The notes beneath the pieces were generated by a model, which saw only the letters and a program-made list of their open reading frames with translations, had not been told where the DNA came from and did not search any database. From a virus, in the IMG/VR virus record IMGVR_UViG_3300020473_000020, positions 1-64,000 of that record: 64,000 nt of DNA; one strand, 5' to 3'. Below are positions 1-7,162 of this stretch, one piece after another; position 1 is the stretch's first letter, and each line of letters begins with the position of its first letter. A program made the translations under genes and the position numbers.

Positions 1-41
1 TCGGGTACCAGTAACACCACGTCCCTGTACGATCCCGTGTA

Positions 42-566
42 CTACGACGCCGTATAACCCGTTGGGTAGACGTCTTTCTTTCGCGCAGCGCGACAGGCTT
101 TCCATGCAGCTTTACCGCCTAAACGTAGCGCCCAGTAAGCAACAGTATTTAACCATTTCATACCGTTAACGTGGTCGCCGACAGCTTTAAAGACCATGTC
201 CCATACTTCCTGACGTCCCGATGCGTAAGGCCGTATGGCATCTTTAATGTAGGTTCCATCGGGCTGACGAACCCACAGATAATCGTAGTCGTAGCCGAAG
301 TCGTGTAGCAGGCTCTGTACTAGCAGTACACCGTTGGGGCTGATCAGCGAGCGAAAGATACGCGGTACGCTAGCCCCGTTGAAGCGATAGCCTTGTGGTA
401 CAACTATCACCGTGCCGTTAGGCAATGTAAAATGCCAGTCTTCTGCTAAATCCCACTCACGCGTTGAACCCCACCAAACTTTAATTGCTTGAAGCCATGA
501 TAAGCCCTTCGTCTCAATTAACACAGGCACTAGTTTAGGCATCGAAATGCTGGCTTTGTTTTCCAA
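42..566 (-). CDS. DUF1353-like phage protein
   Basis: About 174 aa. The central part has the DUF1353 pattern: a GASVPR motif, then an LHDFGYDY motif, then an Arg and a D..F segment near the C-terminus. DUF1353 proteins are common in tailed phages and their function is unknown. I place the start at a TTG at 566 because it follows AGGAG with 7-nt spacing; an in-frame GTG at 599 has no spaced ribosome site. It lies downstream of the nadV terminator and has two TTGTACAA palindromes upstream (about 628 and 680). Confidence 0.75.
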   Translation of the reverse strand: MENKASISMPKLVPVLIETKGLSWLQAIKVWWGSTREWDLAEDWHFTLPNGTVIVVPQGYRFNGASVPRIFRSLISPNGVLLVQSLLHDFGYDYDYLWVRQPDGTYIKDAIRPYASGRQEVWDMVFKAVGDHVNGMKWLNTVAYWALRLGGKAAWKACRAARKKDVYPTGYTAS

Positions 567-700
567 GGTGATGCTCCTATTGCTTTCGTGGAAAGACACC
601 CCTTACGAGGTAGCAACACAGACACACTTGTACAACTCATTCACATTTCAATGAGTAGTTTAGCAAAAAACGGGGAAGCTTGTACAAAGGATTAGACAAC

Positions 701-727
701 AAAAAGGGCACCTTAGTTGGTGCCCCT
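701..727 (-). terminator. Intrinsic terminator after nadV
   Basis: Read on the minus strand: GGGGCACC, a short loop, GGTGCCC and a T run. It ends the prs-nadV transcript. Confidence 0.8.
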
Positions 728-764
728 TAGCGAGTTAGGCTCAGTGCCTATTTAAGCTGTGGTA

Positions 765-2387
765 TTACAGCTGGCTTGCAATCTTAGCGCGGATCTCAGC
801 AAGTGTCGTTGTACGTAACAGCTTACCGTCTTCAAACACGACGCGAAGCAGTCCGCCTTGCTCTTGTTCTTCGGTGCAGTTATCAGTCATGACTAGCTCG
901 CCATTAACCTCGTCAACACGGATAAGCCCTTTAGCTGACTTCTTCTTTTTATCCGTTTTAGGGTCTTTGAAGATAGCCACTGATTCGCCTGCTTTGATAA
1001 CGTTAGTTGCTTTCACAGCTGAGCCGTGTGTATCACGTGTAACGTACTGGTAGCTGTAAGAACCGATACCTAGTACAACCTTAGAGCAGAAACCTTTATC
1101 CATCAGACGCTGTAAGATAGCACGCTGACGTTCTAGTGTGATAGCATCACCGTAGATTGCACCAATGTGCTCATCCAACATCTTGTAACCTTTATCGGTG
1201 ATAGTTCCGCCGAAAATATCCCACAGGCACTCGATAAGACCTTTTACTTCGCACTCCATAAGTACGGTTGACTGTTCTGCATTGCCAAGACCTTCTACCG
1301 TGTAGAGCTTGCCGTCGAAGCTAAATGCTTCTGAGCCAGCTTTAACAGCACGCATGTGTGCCATCGCAAAGGTCAGCTCGGTGCTCATGAAGATCTCAGG
1401 GTGTAATAGGTAACCCGTTAGGATCTTAACTGGACAGCCTGAGTCTGGTCGGATAATGACCGCGCCGTCACGAGCTAGAATTTCTTCTTTAAGCTCTGGT
1501 AAGTATTCAGTTACTAACTTCCAGAAATCCCATGTGTCGCTAACGACTGACAAGATGCCCGTAGGCGACTGTTCACACATTAGGTAGCGGAAGAACTCAA
1601 TCTCACCCTCAAGCAGCCATGAACAGGTCACTGAGTGCTCAGTTGCATCAACCGACGCACCGACTAACTCGGTCTCAACATTCGCACCGTAGAACTTCTC
1701 AGCAAATAGAACTGCTGGGATCGTGTCGGTACCGACTAGGCCACTTGCTAAGTGTCCAAAACCTGATGCCGCTGCTGCCGCGCGACCAAACATGCCACGG
1801 AATGAAAAGTCATGCCCTTGGAATGGTACAAAATCGAGTGGCACTCCCGTCTTCTCAGCATACTCGCGGAACACCTTAAAATAGGCCGTTGCAGTGGTTG
1901 CGCTTGTCTGAATACCCCAGTTCTCACAGCTCATAACCGTCTCGATCATGTTGGTAAGCCAAGCAAAATCGGGGTGAGTGTTAACAACGGTGATAGGCGG
2001 TACTTGGTAAGGCACTAACGTACCCTCTTCCAATGCTTTGATGCGAAGTGGTAGGTAGCCAAGGTCATGCAAATTACGTAGGTACTCAACGTTAACGCTG
2101 TAGCCCAGCATTGAATCAAGTATGCGTTTGTGTGCGCGGACAGCGGCTTCTTTCGGAGCTTTAAAGAATAGGCTCCACTCGTCCATCAAGTAGTCCATAA
2201 CGAAGTATTGAAGACCCACAAAAGCAACATGTGCATTGTCAGGTACGTTACTTAGCTTACCATTACGCGATGTATAGTTCGCATAAACGCTGGTTACCTG
2301 CGGGTGGTATGCTCTTAAATGAAATTCCTTATACACATCTTTAGCTAATGAGCTGGTTTGTACGGTTGTTGATGTAGTTAAATTCAT
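765..2387 (-). CDS. nadV: Nicotinamide phosphoribosyltransferase-like (NAMPT/NadV)
   Basis: 540 aa, slightly longer than human NAMPT. The catalytic landmarks are present: HDFSFRG (about 192-198), GTDT (about 219-222), SVDATEHS with the catalytic His at about 251, IIRPDSG (about 311-317), a YGDA segment, and a C-terminal IFKDP...KSAKG block. The known family reaction is nicotinamide + PRPP to NMN. It lies 84 bp downstream of prs on the same strand, so prs would supply its phosphoribosyl donor. In the recently described phage NARP1 pathway, homologues of this pair act instead on ADP-ribose (ADPR-PP + nicotinamide to NAD+). Sequence reading alone cannot separate the two, but no NMN adenylyltransferase is seen in this window. 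Annotation as a NAMPT-fold enzyme is secure; the substrate is not. Confidence 0.93.
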   Translation of the reverse strand: MNLTTSTTVQTSSLAKDVYKEFHLRAYHPQVTSVYANYTSRNGKLSNVPDNAHVAFVGLQYFVMDYLMDEWSLFFKAPKEAAVRAHKRILDSMLGYSVNVEYLRNLHDLGYLPLRIKALEEGTLVPYQVPPITVVNTHPDFAWLTNMIETVMSCENWGIQTSATTATAYFKVFREYAEKTGVPLDFVPFQGHDFSFRGMFGRAAAAASGFGHLASGLVGTDTIPAVLFAEKFYGANVETELVGASVDATEHSVTCSWLLEGEIEFFRYLMCEQSPTGILSVVSDTWDFWKLVTEYLPELKEEILARDGAVIIRPDSGCPVKILTGYLLHPEIFMSTELTFAMAHMRAVKAGSEAFSFDGKLYTVEGLGNAEQSTVLMECEVKGLIECLWDIFGGTITDKGYKMLDEHIGAIYGDAITLERQRAILQRLMDKGFCSKVVLGIGSYSYQYVTRDTHGSAVKATNVIKAGESVAIFKDPKTDKKKKSAKGLIRVDEVNGELVMTDNCTEEQEQGGLLRVVFEDGKLLRTTTLAEIRAKIASQL

Positions 2388-2471
2388 TGTCTTTGTCTCT
2401 TTTGTTCAAGTCTTTTTAACTGACTTCTTAATAAGCCAGCACTGGTTTTTGTTCTGTGGACTACGTGAGGC

Positions 2472-3347
2472 TTACAGCTCAACCACAGTCAGGCTTACGT
2501 CTGCACCATTGAGTGCTTGTAACTGTTCACGTGTCTTGAATGAATCAGTTGTGTAGATAGTATCAATTAAGCCCGCGAATACTGACATACCTTGAGAGAA
2601 AATGCCATGGGTAACGTACAAAGAAATCGACTGTGCACCACGGTTTTTCGCAACTTTTGCAAGTTCAAGATACGTACGGCCACCGTCACACAAGTCATCT
2701 ACGATAATGAGGTCTTTACCAGCCACATCGCCATTGATTTCAGTTCGGATTATGTCACCTGTTGCCATATCGCGAAGTTTCTCGCCTTGTACAACGCTTG
2801 TGCAGCCCATGTACTTTGCTAACGTGTGCGTTTTCTTCGCAGCACCTGCATCGGGAGCAACCAATGTGTAGTCGTTTGATTTCAACTTAGCTGTTAGCGT
2901 TGTACAACGGTTGATTACGTTAACCTGTGAAAGATTCACCACGTTATTCAGTAGGGCAGTGGTTACATCGCTGTGCGCATCGGCAATCACAACTTTCGTA
3001 AAGTTCATTGAGTTAATAAGGTCGGCCATGACGCGTACGCTAAGCGCTTCACCTTCGTTACATACACGGTCTTGGCGAGCGTATGGGAAATATAGAGCTT
3101 TTAGCTCTAAGTTTAATGTCCCACCAAAGATGTTGCGAAGGGCATTAACCGCTAGTAATAGTTTCATCACAGCCGATGAGTTAGTTAATCGCGTCTCGAT
3201 TCGTGCGCTGAACTGTGTCTCTGTGTCTAGTTCGTTTAGCGCGTCATCTACGATGCGGATGTTTTCTTCACCACCGTTAAAAGTGATTGTCTCAACTTGT
3301 AATTCGCGTTCTTCTTGGCATCCGCTTTGTTTAATAAAAATTCTCAT
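2472..3347 (-). CDS. prs: Ribose-phosphate pyrophosphokinase family (Prs or ADP-ribose kinase Adps)
   Basis: 291 aa, shorter than the roughly 315 aa of cellular PRPP synthetases. It has the ATP-site YARQDR (about 89-94), the metal-site DAHS (about 123-126) and a PRPP-loop VDDLCDGGRT (216-225). Cellular enzymes usually have D-x-I/V-D-T-G-G-T there, so DGGRT is a divergent loop. It is the first gene of the prs-nadV operon and is read from a sigma70-like promoter overlapping an NrtR-like operator. The likely role is making the activated ribose donor for NadV; the alternative is pyrophosphorylation of ADP-ribose as in NARP1. Confidence 0.9.
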   Translation of the reverse strand: MRIFIKQSGCQEERELQVETITFNGGEENIRIVDDALNELDTETQFSARIETRLTNSSAVMKLLLAVNALRNIFGGTLNLELKALYFPYARQDRVCNEGEALSVRVMADLINSMNFTKVVIADAHSDVTTALLNNVVNLSQVNVINRCTTLTAKLKSNDYTLVAPDAGAAKKTHTLAKYMGCTSVVQGEKLRDMATGDIIRTEINGDVAGKDLIIVDDLCDGGRTYLELAKVAKNRGAQSISLYVTHGIFSQGMSVFAGLIDTIYTTDSFKTREQLQALNGADVSLTVVEL

Positions 3348-3367
3348 TGTATCGTTTTCCGTCTTGT

Positions 3368-3386
3368 AAGTATCAGCTTGGTACTT
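3368..3386. promoter_or_regulatory. Putative NrtR operator O1
   Basis: 19-bp inverted repeat AAGTATCA-GCT-TGGTACTT, extended to GTA...TAC over 3366-3388. It begins immediately downstream of the prs -10 element, so a bound protein would cover the start site. It is one of three copies in this gap. Confidence 0.75.
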
Positions 3387-3415
3387 ACTTTAATGCAACA
3401 TTCGGATGCCGTCAA
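3387..3415 (-). promoter_or_regulatory. prs-nadV promoter
   Basis: Minus-strand TTGACG (3410-3415), 17-bp spacer, TAAAGT (3387-3392). The -10 abuts operator O1. Confidence 0.7.
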
Positions 3416-3431
3416 CCCCTTTTATAATAAA

Positions 3432-3450
3432 AAGTTTCAGGCTGGTACTT
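3432..3450. promoter_or_regulatory. Putative NrtR operator O2
   Basis: AAGTTTCA-GGC-TGGTACTT, same inverted-repeat family as O1. Its centre is 64 bp from O1 and 21 bp from O3, close to whole numbers of helical turns. Confidence 0.7.
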
Positions 3451-3452
3451 TA

Positions 3453-3471
3453 AAGTATCAGGTTGGTACTT
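3453..3471. promoter_or_regulatory. Putative NrtR operator O3
   Basis: AAGTATCA-GGT-TGGTACTT. It ends 3 bp before the -35 of the divergent regulator gene, consistent with autoregulation. Confidence 0.7.
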
Positions 3472-3474
3472 GTA

Positions 3475-3501
3475 TTGACTTTAGAATCAATTAACTATAA
3501 G
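3475..3501 (+). promoter_or_regulatory. Promoter of the Nudix regulator
   Basis: TTGACT (3475-3480), 15-bp spacer, TATAAG (3496-3501). The spacing is short, so the exact -10 is uncertain. Confidence 0.5.
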
Positions 3502-3542
3502 CTCTCACTATAATGAAAATTACAACAAGTAAAGAAGCCATC

Positions 3543-4256
3543 ATGACTGAACAAGAATATTTAGCGTCCTATAATGCAAAGGACTTCGACTCCCCACTAG
3601 TAACTGTCGACAGCGTACTGTTTACTATCCGCGAGGGTGACTTACATGTGCTTCTTGTAAAGCGCGCTAACCATCCTTTCATCAATCACTGGGGCTTAGC
3701 AGGTGGCTTTATTGATCTAGAGGCCGATGCCGAACTAGCTGATTGCGCTATACGTAAGCTTACTGAAAAGACAGGTATTGCGCCGCCATACTTAAAGCAG
3801 CTGTCTACCCGTGGTAATGCAAAGCGTGACCCGCGTGGTTACTCAGTCAGCACTGGCTTCTATGCACTCATCGACCACCAAGAGTGCACAGCATTAAATG
3901 CTGACGTCTCTGATGCGCAGTGGTTTAAGTTCACTGAGCTGCCTGAGCAGTTAGCCTTTGACCACCGTGAGATTATTGAATATGCCTACACGCGTCTGAC
4001 GAACGACGCCCGTTTCCGCTTAGTCGTTGCCCACGCATTGCCTAAGCAGTTTACCTTGGCACAGTTCCAAGCAGCTCACGAAGTGATTTTAGGTCAGCCG
4101 CTCTCTAAAGCATCATTCCGCCGCCGAATTGAACGCGCACAAGTACTGGAAAGCACAGGGGAGTTTTGCAAGAAGCACGCAAGACCCGCTGAATTGTTCC
4201 GCGTTAAACCCGAGCTAGATAATTATGAGTTCGACCAATCTATCGCGATGAACTAA
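3543..4256 (+). CDS. nrtR: NrtR-like Nudix transcriptional regulator of NAD metabolism
   Basis: 237 aa from the ATG at 3543. An ATG at 3513 lies almost at the promoter, and NrtR proteins typically start near the EYL..Y segment. Residues 20-140 form a Nudix domain; residues about 150-237 resemble the NrtR winged-helix domain. The Nudix box is degenerate: the REUxEE core reads RKLTEK, so two of three metal-binding Glu positions are Lys, which predicts a ligand sensor rather than a hydrolase. Known NrtR proteins bind ADP-ribose or NAD metabolites and repress NAD genes. It is divergent from prs-nadV with three inverted repeats between, so it most likely controls that operon and itself. Confidence 0.88.
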   Translation: MTEQEYLASYNAKDFDSPLVTVDSVLFTIREGDLHVLLVKRANHPFINHWGLAGGFIDLEADAELADCAIRKLTEKTGIAPPYLKQLSTRGNAKRDPRGYSVSTGFYALIDHQECTALNADVSDAQWFKFTELPEQLAFDHREIIEYAYTRLTNDARFRLVVAHALPKQFTLAQFQAAHEVILGQPLSKASFRRRIERAQVLESTGEFCKKHARPAELFRVKPELDNYEFDQSIAMN

Positions 4257-4260
4257 AAGA

Positions 4261-4286
4261 AAAGGCTACCAACGGTAGCCTTTTTA
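4261..4286. terminator. Bidirectional terminator
   Basis: AAGGCTACC-aac-GGTAGCCTTTTT with A and T runs on either side, between convergent genes ending at 4256 (+) and 4295 (-). Confidence 0.85.
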
Positions 4287-4294
4287 GTCAGTGC

Positions 4295-4537
4295 TTAGCA
4301 AAAACAAGCAGTGCCGTCTTGGCGGAGCATTCCCCTGTCCAAGCAGTACAGACACTTGTACTCGTCGACCTTAATGATCTTAAAGTCTTCTACTTGGTGC
4401 TGCTTGGCCAGCTTGGTGAGCTGCCTTTTCACAGCAAGAGCCGACTTAACCTCGGCAAAGTCCTTATGACCTGTCACGGTCTTAACACCGTCGATAGTTC
4501 GCGATGTGTACTCAAAGGTTGTAACAAAATTAGCCAT
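4295..4537 (-). CDS. Small protein with C-terminal Cys pairs
   Basis: 80 aa, not recognised. It has a basic helical middle (about 28-50) and a C-terminal CLYC...CFC set of cysteines that could bind zinc. Last gene of a tightly spaced minus-strand run that begins with the HD hydrolase. Confidence 0.65.
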   Translation of the reverse strand: MANFVTTFEYTSRTIDGVKTVTGHKDFAEVKSALAVKRQLTKLAKQHQVEDFKIIKVDEYKCLYCLDRGMLRQDGTACFC

Positions 4538-4540
4538 GCG

Positions 4541-4717
4541 TCATGAACCCCCGTCATTATCGAATGCCTGACACAGCTCCAAATAGAATGTACCTGCGCA
4601 AACGATGAATGTGAGCCATAACCAGCCCTCGACTGATCGTGATGTGTGCATGGCCACTGACCATGTGCTGGCCATGAGAACGAACACGCATAAGTACCAA
4701 GGTAATCTTTTCAGCAT
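4541..4717 (-). CDS. Small two-helix membrane protein
   Basis: 58 aa, ATG at 4717, TGA at 4541. Two hydrophobic segments (about 5-20 and 31-47) suggest a membrane hairpin. It fits exactly between genes ending at 4725 and starting at 4537, which supports it despite its size. Function unknown. Confidence 0.6.
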   Translation of the reverse strand: MLKRLPWYLCVFVLMASTWSVAMHTSRSVEGWLWLTFIVCAGTFYLELCQAFDNDGGS

Positions 4718-4724
4718 GCGTACC

Positions 4725-4976
4725 TCACTGTATGAAAGGGATATAGCGGATTGTGACCCTCTTTAGGTCAGCCGAGCTTTTAATGTCGTCGCGAATGTGT
4801 TTCTGAGCATCCTCAAGCGTCCTAAACGTGACATCATCAGTGCCACCGCCCTGATTACACGTCTTCCAGCTAAACCAGAATGGAAAGAATCTATAGGTAT
4901 ACTGCGGCGTATATCTGTAGCCCAGTTCGTCGCAGCCCTTAACTTTAGTTCTGTAGCGTGGTGCAAATGTCGGCAT
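4725..4976 (-). CDS. Hypothetical protein
   Basis: 83 aa, rich in aromatic and basic residues (YTYRFFPFWFSWK). No family recognised. The start follows the stop of the HD hydrolase gene by 1 nt, indicating co-translation. An overlapping frame at 4763-5011 was judged a shadow. Confidence 0.6.
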   Translation of the reverse strand: MPTFAPRYRTKVKGCDELGYRYTPQYTYRFFPFWFSWKTCNQGGGTDDVTFRTLEDAQKHIRDDIKSSADLKRVTIRYIPFIQ

Positions 4977-4977
4977 C

Positions 4978-5508
4978 CTATACCTCTAACAGTCGATCGA
5001 GTTCTAACCAAAGCTCGGATGGCTGACCCTCGCGGTACACGGCATCTTTGAAAGCAGCGTGCTCCCCACGGTATTTAGTCAGCATCTTGCTATTATCTTC
5101 ATGATGTGATTTACGTACATTCGCTAAACGGTCGCACAGCTTAACCACAAGCGTAATGAACTCACGCGGTAAGCTCGCGTCAAGCGCCTTTAGCTTGGCA
5201 TGTGTCTTTAGCTTGCGCTCGGCACGTGTTGCCCCTTCCTCATCGGAGATCCACTCAACCATTTGCGCGATGTCTTCCCCGAACAGGTGCGCAATATCCT
5301 CACGCGTCTTAGCTGTGTCCTCAACCACGTCATGAAGGTAGCCTAGGGCTTGTGCAAAATGGCCGTAGGGCTTCGCTAGGTAGGCTACAAGGTCTAAGTG
5401 GTAAACATAGTCATGCTCCCCATACTTTTGACCGTGGTGAGCGTCTACGGCGTATTCTCGTGCGGCTTGTACGAGCTTCGATGTGGGTTTAATTTTTGTT
5501 GTGAGCAT
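4978..5508 (-). CDS. HD-domain (p)ppGpp hydrolase-like protein (SpoT/MESH1 type)
   Basis: 176 aa, the size of single-domain MESH1/SAH enzymes. The order of motifs matches: A..YA..AHHGQKYG (14-30), YVYH with His37, LHDVVEDT with His59-Asp60 and Glu63-Asp64, and KLCDRLANV with Asp126. In the family these residues bind Mn2+ and hydrolyse the 3'-diphosphate of (p)ppGpp. There is no synthetase domain. The likely role is lowering alarmone levels in the infected cell; other nucleotide phosphohydrolase substrates are possible. Confidence 0.82.
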   Translation of the reverse strand: MLTTKIKPTSKLVQAAREYAVDAHHGQKYGEHDYVYHLDLVAYLAKPYGHFAQALGYLHDVVEDTAKTREDIAHLFGEDIAQMVEWISDEEGATRAERKLKTHAKLKALDASLPREFITLVVKLCDRLANVRKSHHEDNSKMLTKYRGEHAAFKDAVYREGQPSELWLELDRLLEV

Positions 5509-5560
5509 TCCCAGTTCCTTATTTATTTTATAATTTTCTTGGTTCTGAGCAGGCCAGTGC

Positions 5561-6109
5561 TTAACTGGCCTTTTCTAGAAGTACTTGTGGGAATGTCTCT
5601 TTTTCGTAGCCGTTTTCATCAGGGAAACGTCCCTCATGGTCTGCTAATACGATCTGAACATAGTCAGGCATTTCGATGCGTTCCTGATAGTACTCAGGGT
5701 ATTCCTGATAGAACACTTCATTTTGCACGACCATGGTGCTAAGAAGCTGCTCAGTACGTGCTAGTGGACGTAGTTGAACATCAACAGACATTTGGTCGAA
5801 GTCTAACGTTAATGGCTTTAATGAGTAACCTGAGCGCTCCCAGCTCGTAAGCACACCCTTGATGAACTCTGCACCCACGTTATGTGGCACAGGTAGGGTG
5901 ACAACGAGGTCAGGCAGACCCTTGTTCGCAACGCCAATAGAGTAGATGTGACCTTCGATAACGCCCATCACGGCAAAGCCATACTTCTCAATTAGGGCAC
6001 CGAAGCTAGCGCGCATTTCTTTTAGTCGGCGATGGACTTCTTCTTTACTTAGTACTTCTTCGTGCGTTGGATCTGGTGAACCCACACCATTGTGGTTTTC
6101 ATTCGACAT
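5561..6109 (-). CDS. DUF4262-like protein
   Basis: 182 aa. The segment YSIGVANKGLPDLVVTLPVP (about 56-75) is the signature of DUF4262, a family with no established function found in phages and bacteria. The N-terminal 45 residues are charged and probably helical. The upstream leader has GAGACAAAGAC directly before the ATG. Confidence 0.72.
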   Translation of the reverse strand: MSNENHNGVGSPDPTHEEVLSKEEVHRRLKEMRASFGALIEKYGFAVMGVIEGHIYSIGVANKGLPDLVVTLPVPHNVGAEFIKGVLTSWERSGYSLKPLTLDFDQMSVDVQLRPLARTEQLLSTMVVQNEVFYQEYPEYYQERIEMPDYVQIVLADHEGRFPDENGYEKETFPQVLLEKAS

Positions 6110-6126
6110 GTCTTTGTCTCCATTAG

Positions 6127-6399
6127 TTAGATTTTATTGATTGCCCGATAGCGCTTGGTCTCATTGTCGGTAATATCCGACCACCAACTCGGGTCTAGTG
6201 TCTCAGTAGTGCCATTTAAAAGCTGTGCCTTAACGTTGCCCATGAGTGAGTTCAACTCGCGGCTGCCAGCTGTAAAGGTTCGTTTATGTTGAAGGATTCG
6301 ACCACCCAGCGTCAGTACCTGCACACGGCGGTCATCGGCTGAGCGGGTCACTGACGGGACAGTGATTACATTAATCGCTTTGGTTAGACAGATATTCAT
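6127..6399 (-). CDS. Hypothetical protein
   Basis: 90 aa, no family recognised. Its first 29 bases overlap the end of the upstream gene (6371-7015), so it is probably translationally coupled to it. Confidence 0.65.
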   Translation of the reverse strand: MNICLTKAINVITVPSVTRSADDRRVQVLTLGGRILQHKRTFTAGSRELNSLMGNVKAQLLNGTTETLDPSWWSDITDNETKRYRAINKI

Positions 6400-7015
6400 T
6401 GTAGTGCAGTGTCTTTTGAGAAGCGCGAAGGTTTAGTAAGGCTTTTGGTAGTAAGCACTTTTGTAGGATCCCAATGCGGCGTGCAATGTCAGCCGAGTAG
6501 TGTGGTACTGACTCCCAGTTCTGACCGCCGTTGTAATAAGCCCAAATATCTCGCCACTTGCCCGTACCAACAATACGTTTACCGTCGTCTAGCACTTGCA
6601 TAGCATGACGTGCAGCAAAGGGCATATCATCCATTAAGCGCTGTGCAAGCATGTTCTTTTTAAAGCCACTGGTTACGTTATCGCGGCGTGCTGCATACGT
6701 TAGATTCACATGAAAAACCCCATACGATGGGTCTGTGTAATTTACGTTAACCTTGCCTGCAAGTGATTCTTTCCAAGCTATAGCGGCAAGTGAATAGCCG
6801 TAGCCTCTATCGAGTCCAAGATGGAACGAGTCTAAGAGTGTATGTATTTGACCACTATCAAGCTGGTGGACTTCCTTGCACGACGTAGCGGCCTCAGAGT
6901 TCGTGCTTAACGCAGCTAAGAAAAATAGGATGGCACACGGTACCTTTGCTTTGTGAACGGTACGTTTAAAACGCTGGCGTTGTACGTACTGTTCGCGACT
7001 CAATATAGCGCTCAT
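6371..7015 (-). CDS. Exported SLT-like peptidoglycan transglycosylase
   Basis: 214 aa. An N-terminal basic stretch is followed by a hydrophobic segment (about 25-43) that could be a signal peptide or anchor. Then AAIAWKESLAG gives a candidate catalytic Glu, followed by YGVFHVN, an order seen in lytic transglycosylase (SLT) domains; ..YYNGG.. occurs later, as in SLT proteins. Likely acts on peptidoglycan during lysis or entry. A promoter lies 40 bp upstream. Confidence 0.65.
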   Translation of the reverse strand: MSAILSREQYVQRQRFKRTVHKAKVPCAILFFLAALSTNSEAATSCKEVHQLDSGQIHTLLDSFHLGLDRGYGYSLAAIAWKESLAGKVNVNYTDPSYGVFHVNLTYAARRDNVTSGFKKNMLAQRLMDDMPFAARHAMQVLDDGKRIVGTGKWRDIWAYYNGGQNWESVPHYSADIARRIGILQKCLLPKALLNLRASQKTLHYNEYLSNQSD

Positions 7016-7054
7016 AGTCTCGATGTCTTGTAACTCAGTATCAATATGGCGCGC

Positions 7055-7083
7055 ATCTTAACGCACAAAGGACTGTAGCGCAA
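7055..7083 (-). promoter_or_regulatory. Sigma70-like promoter upstream of 6371-7015
   Basis: Minus-strand TTGCGC (7078-7083), 17-bp spacer beginning TACAG, TAAGAT (7055-7060), then a GATACTGAG leader. TTGTACAA palindromes lie upstream at about 7100 and 7125. Confidence 0.65.
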
Positions 7084-7107
7084 TTCTTTTTGATTTTCGT
7101 TGTACAA

Positions 7108-7138
7108 CAAAAAGGGCTGCACATTGTACAACCCTTTT
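7108..7138 (-). terminator. Intrinsic terminator with a TTGTACAA in the stem-loop
   Basis: Minus strand AAAGGGTTG, loop, CAGCCCTTTTT, just after the gene ending at 7163. Confidence 0.75.
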
Positions 7139-7162
7139 AAATCAAATCAATTTCGCTGTCGC

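Noticed and set aside
765-3347. Host chromosome island and not phage
   Set aside because: The NAD genes share leader motifs, TTGTACAA sites and dense packing with the phage structural region.
4763-5011. 82-aa open frame on the minus strand
   Set aside because: Overlaps 4725-4976 in another frame and the 3' end of the HD hydrolase; no ribosome site.
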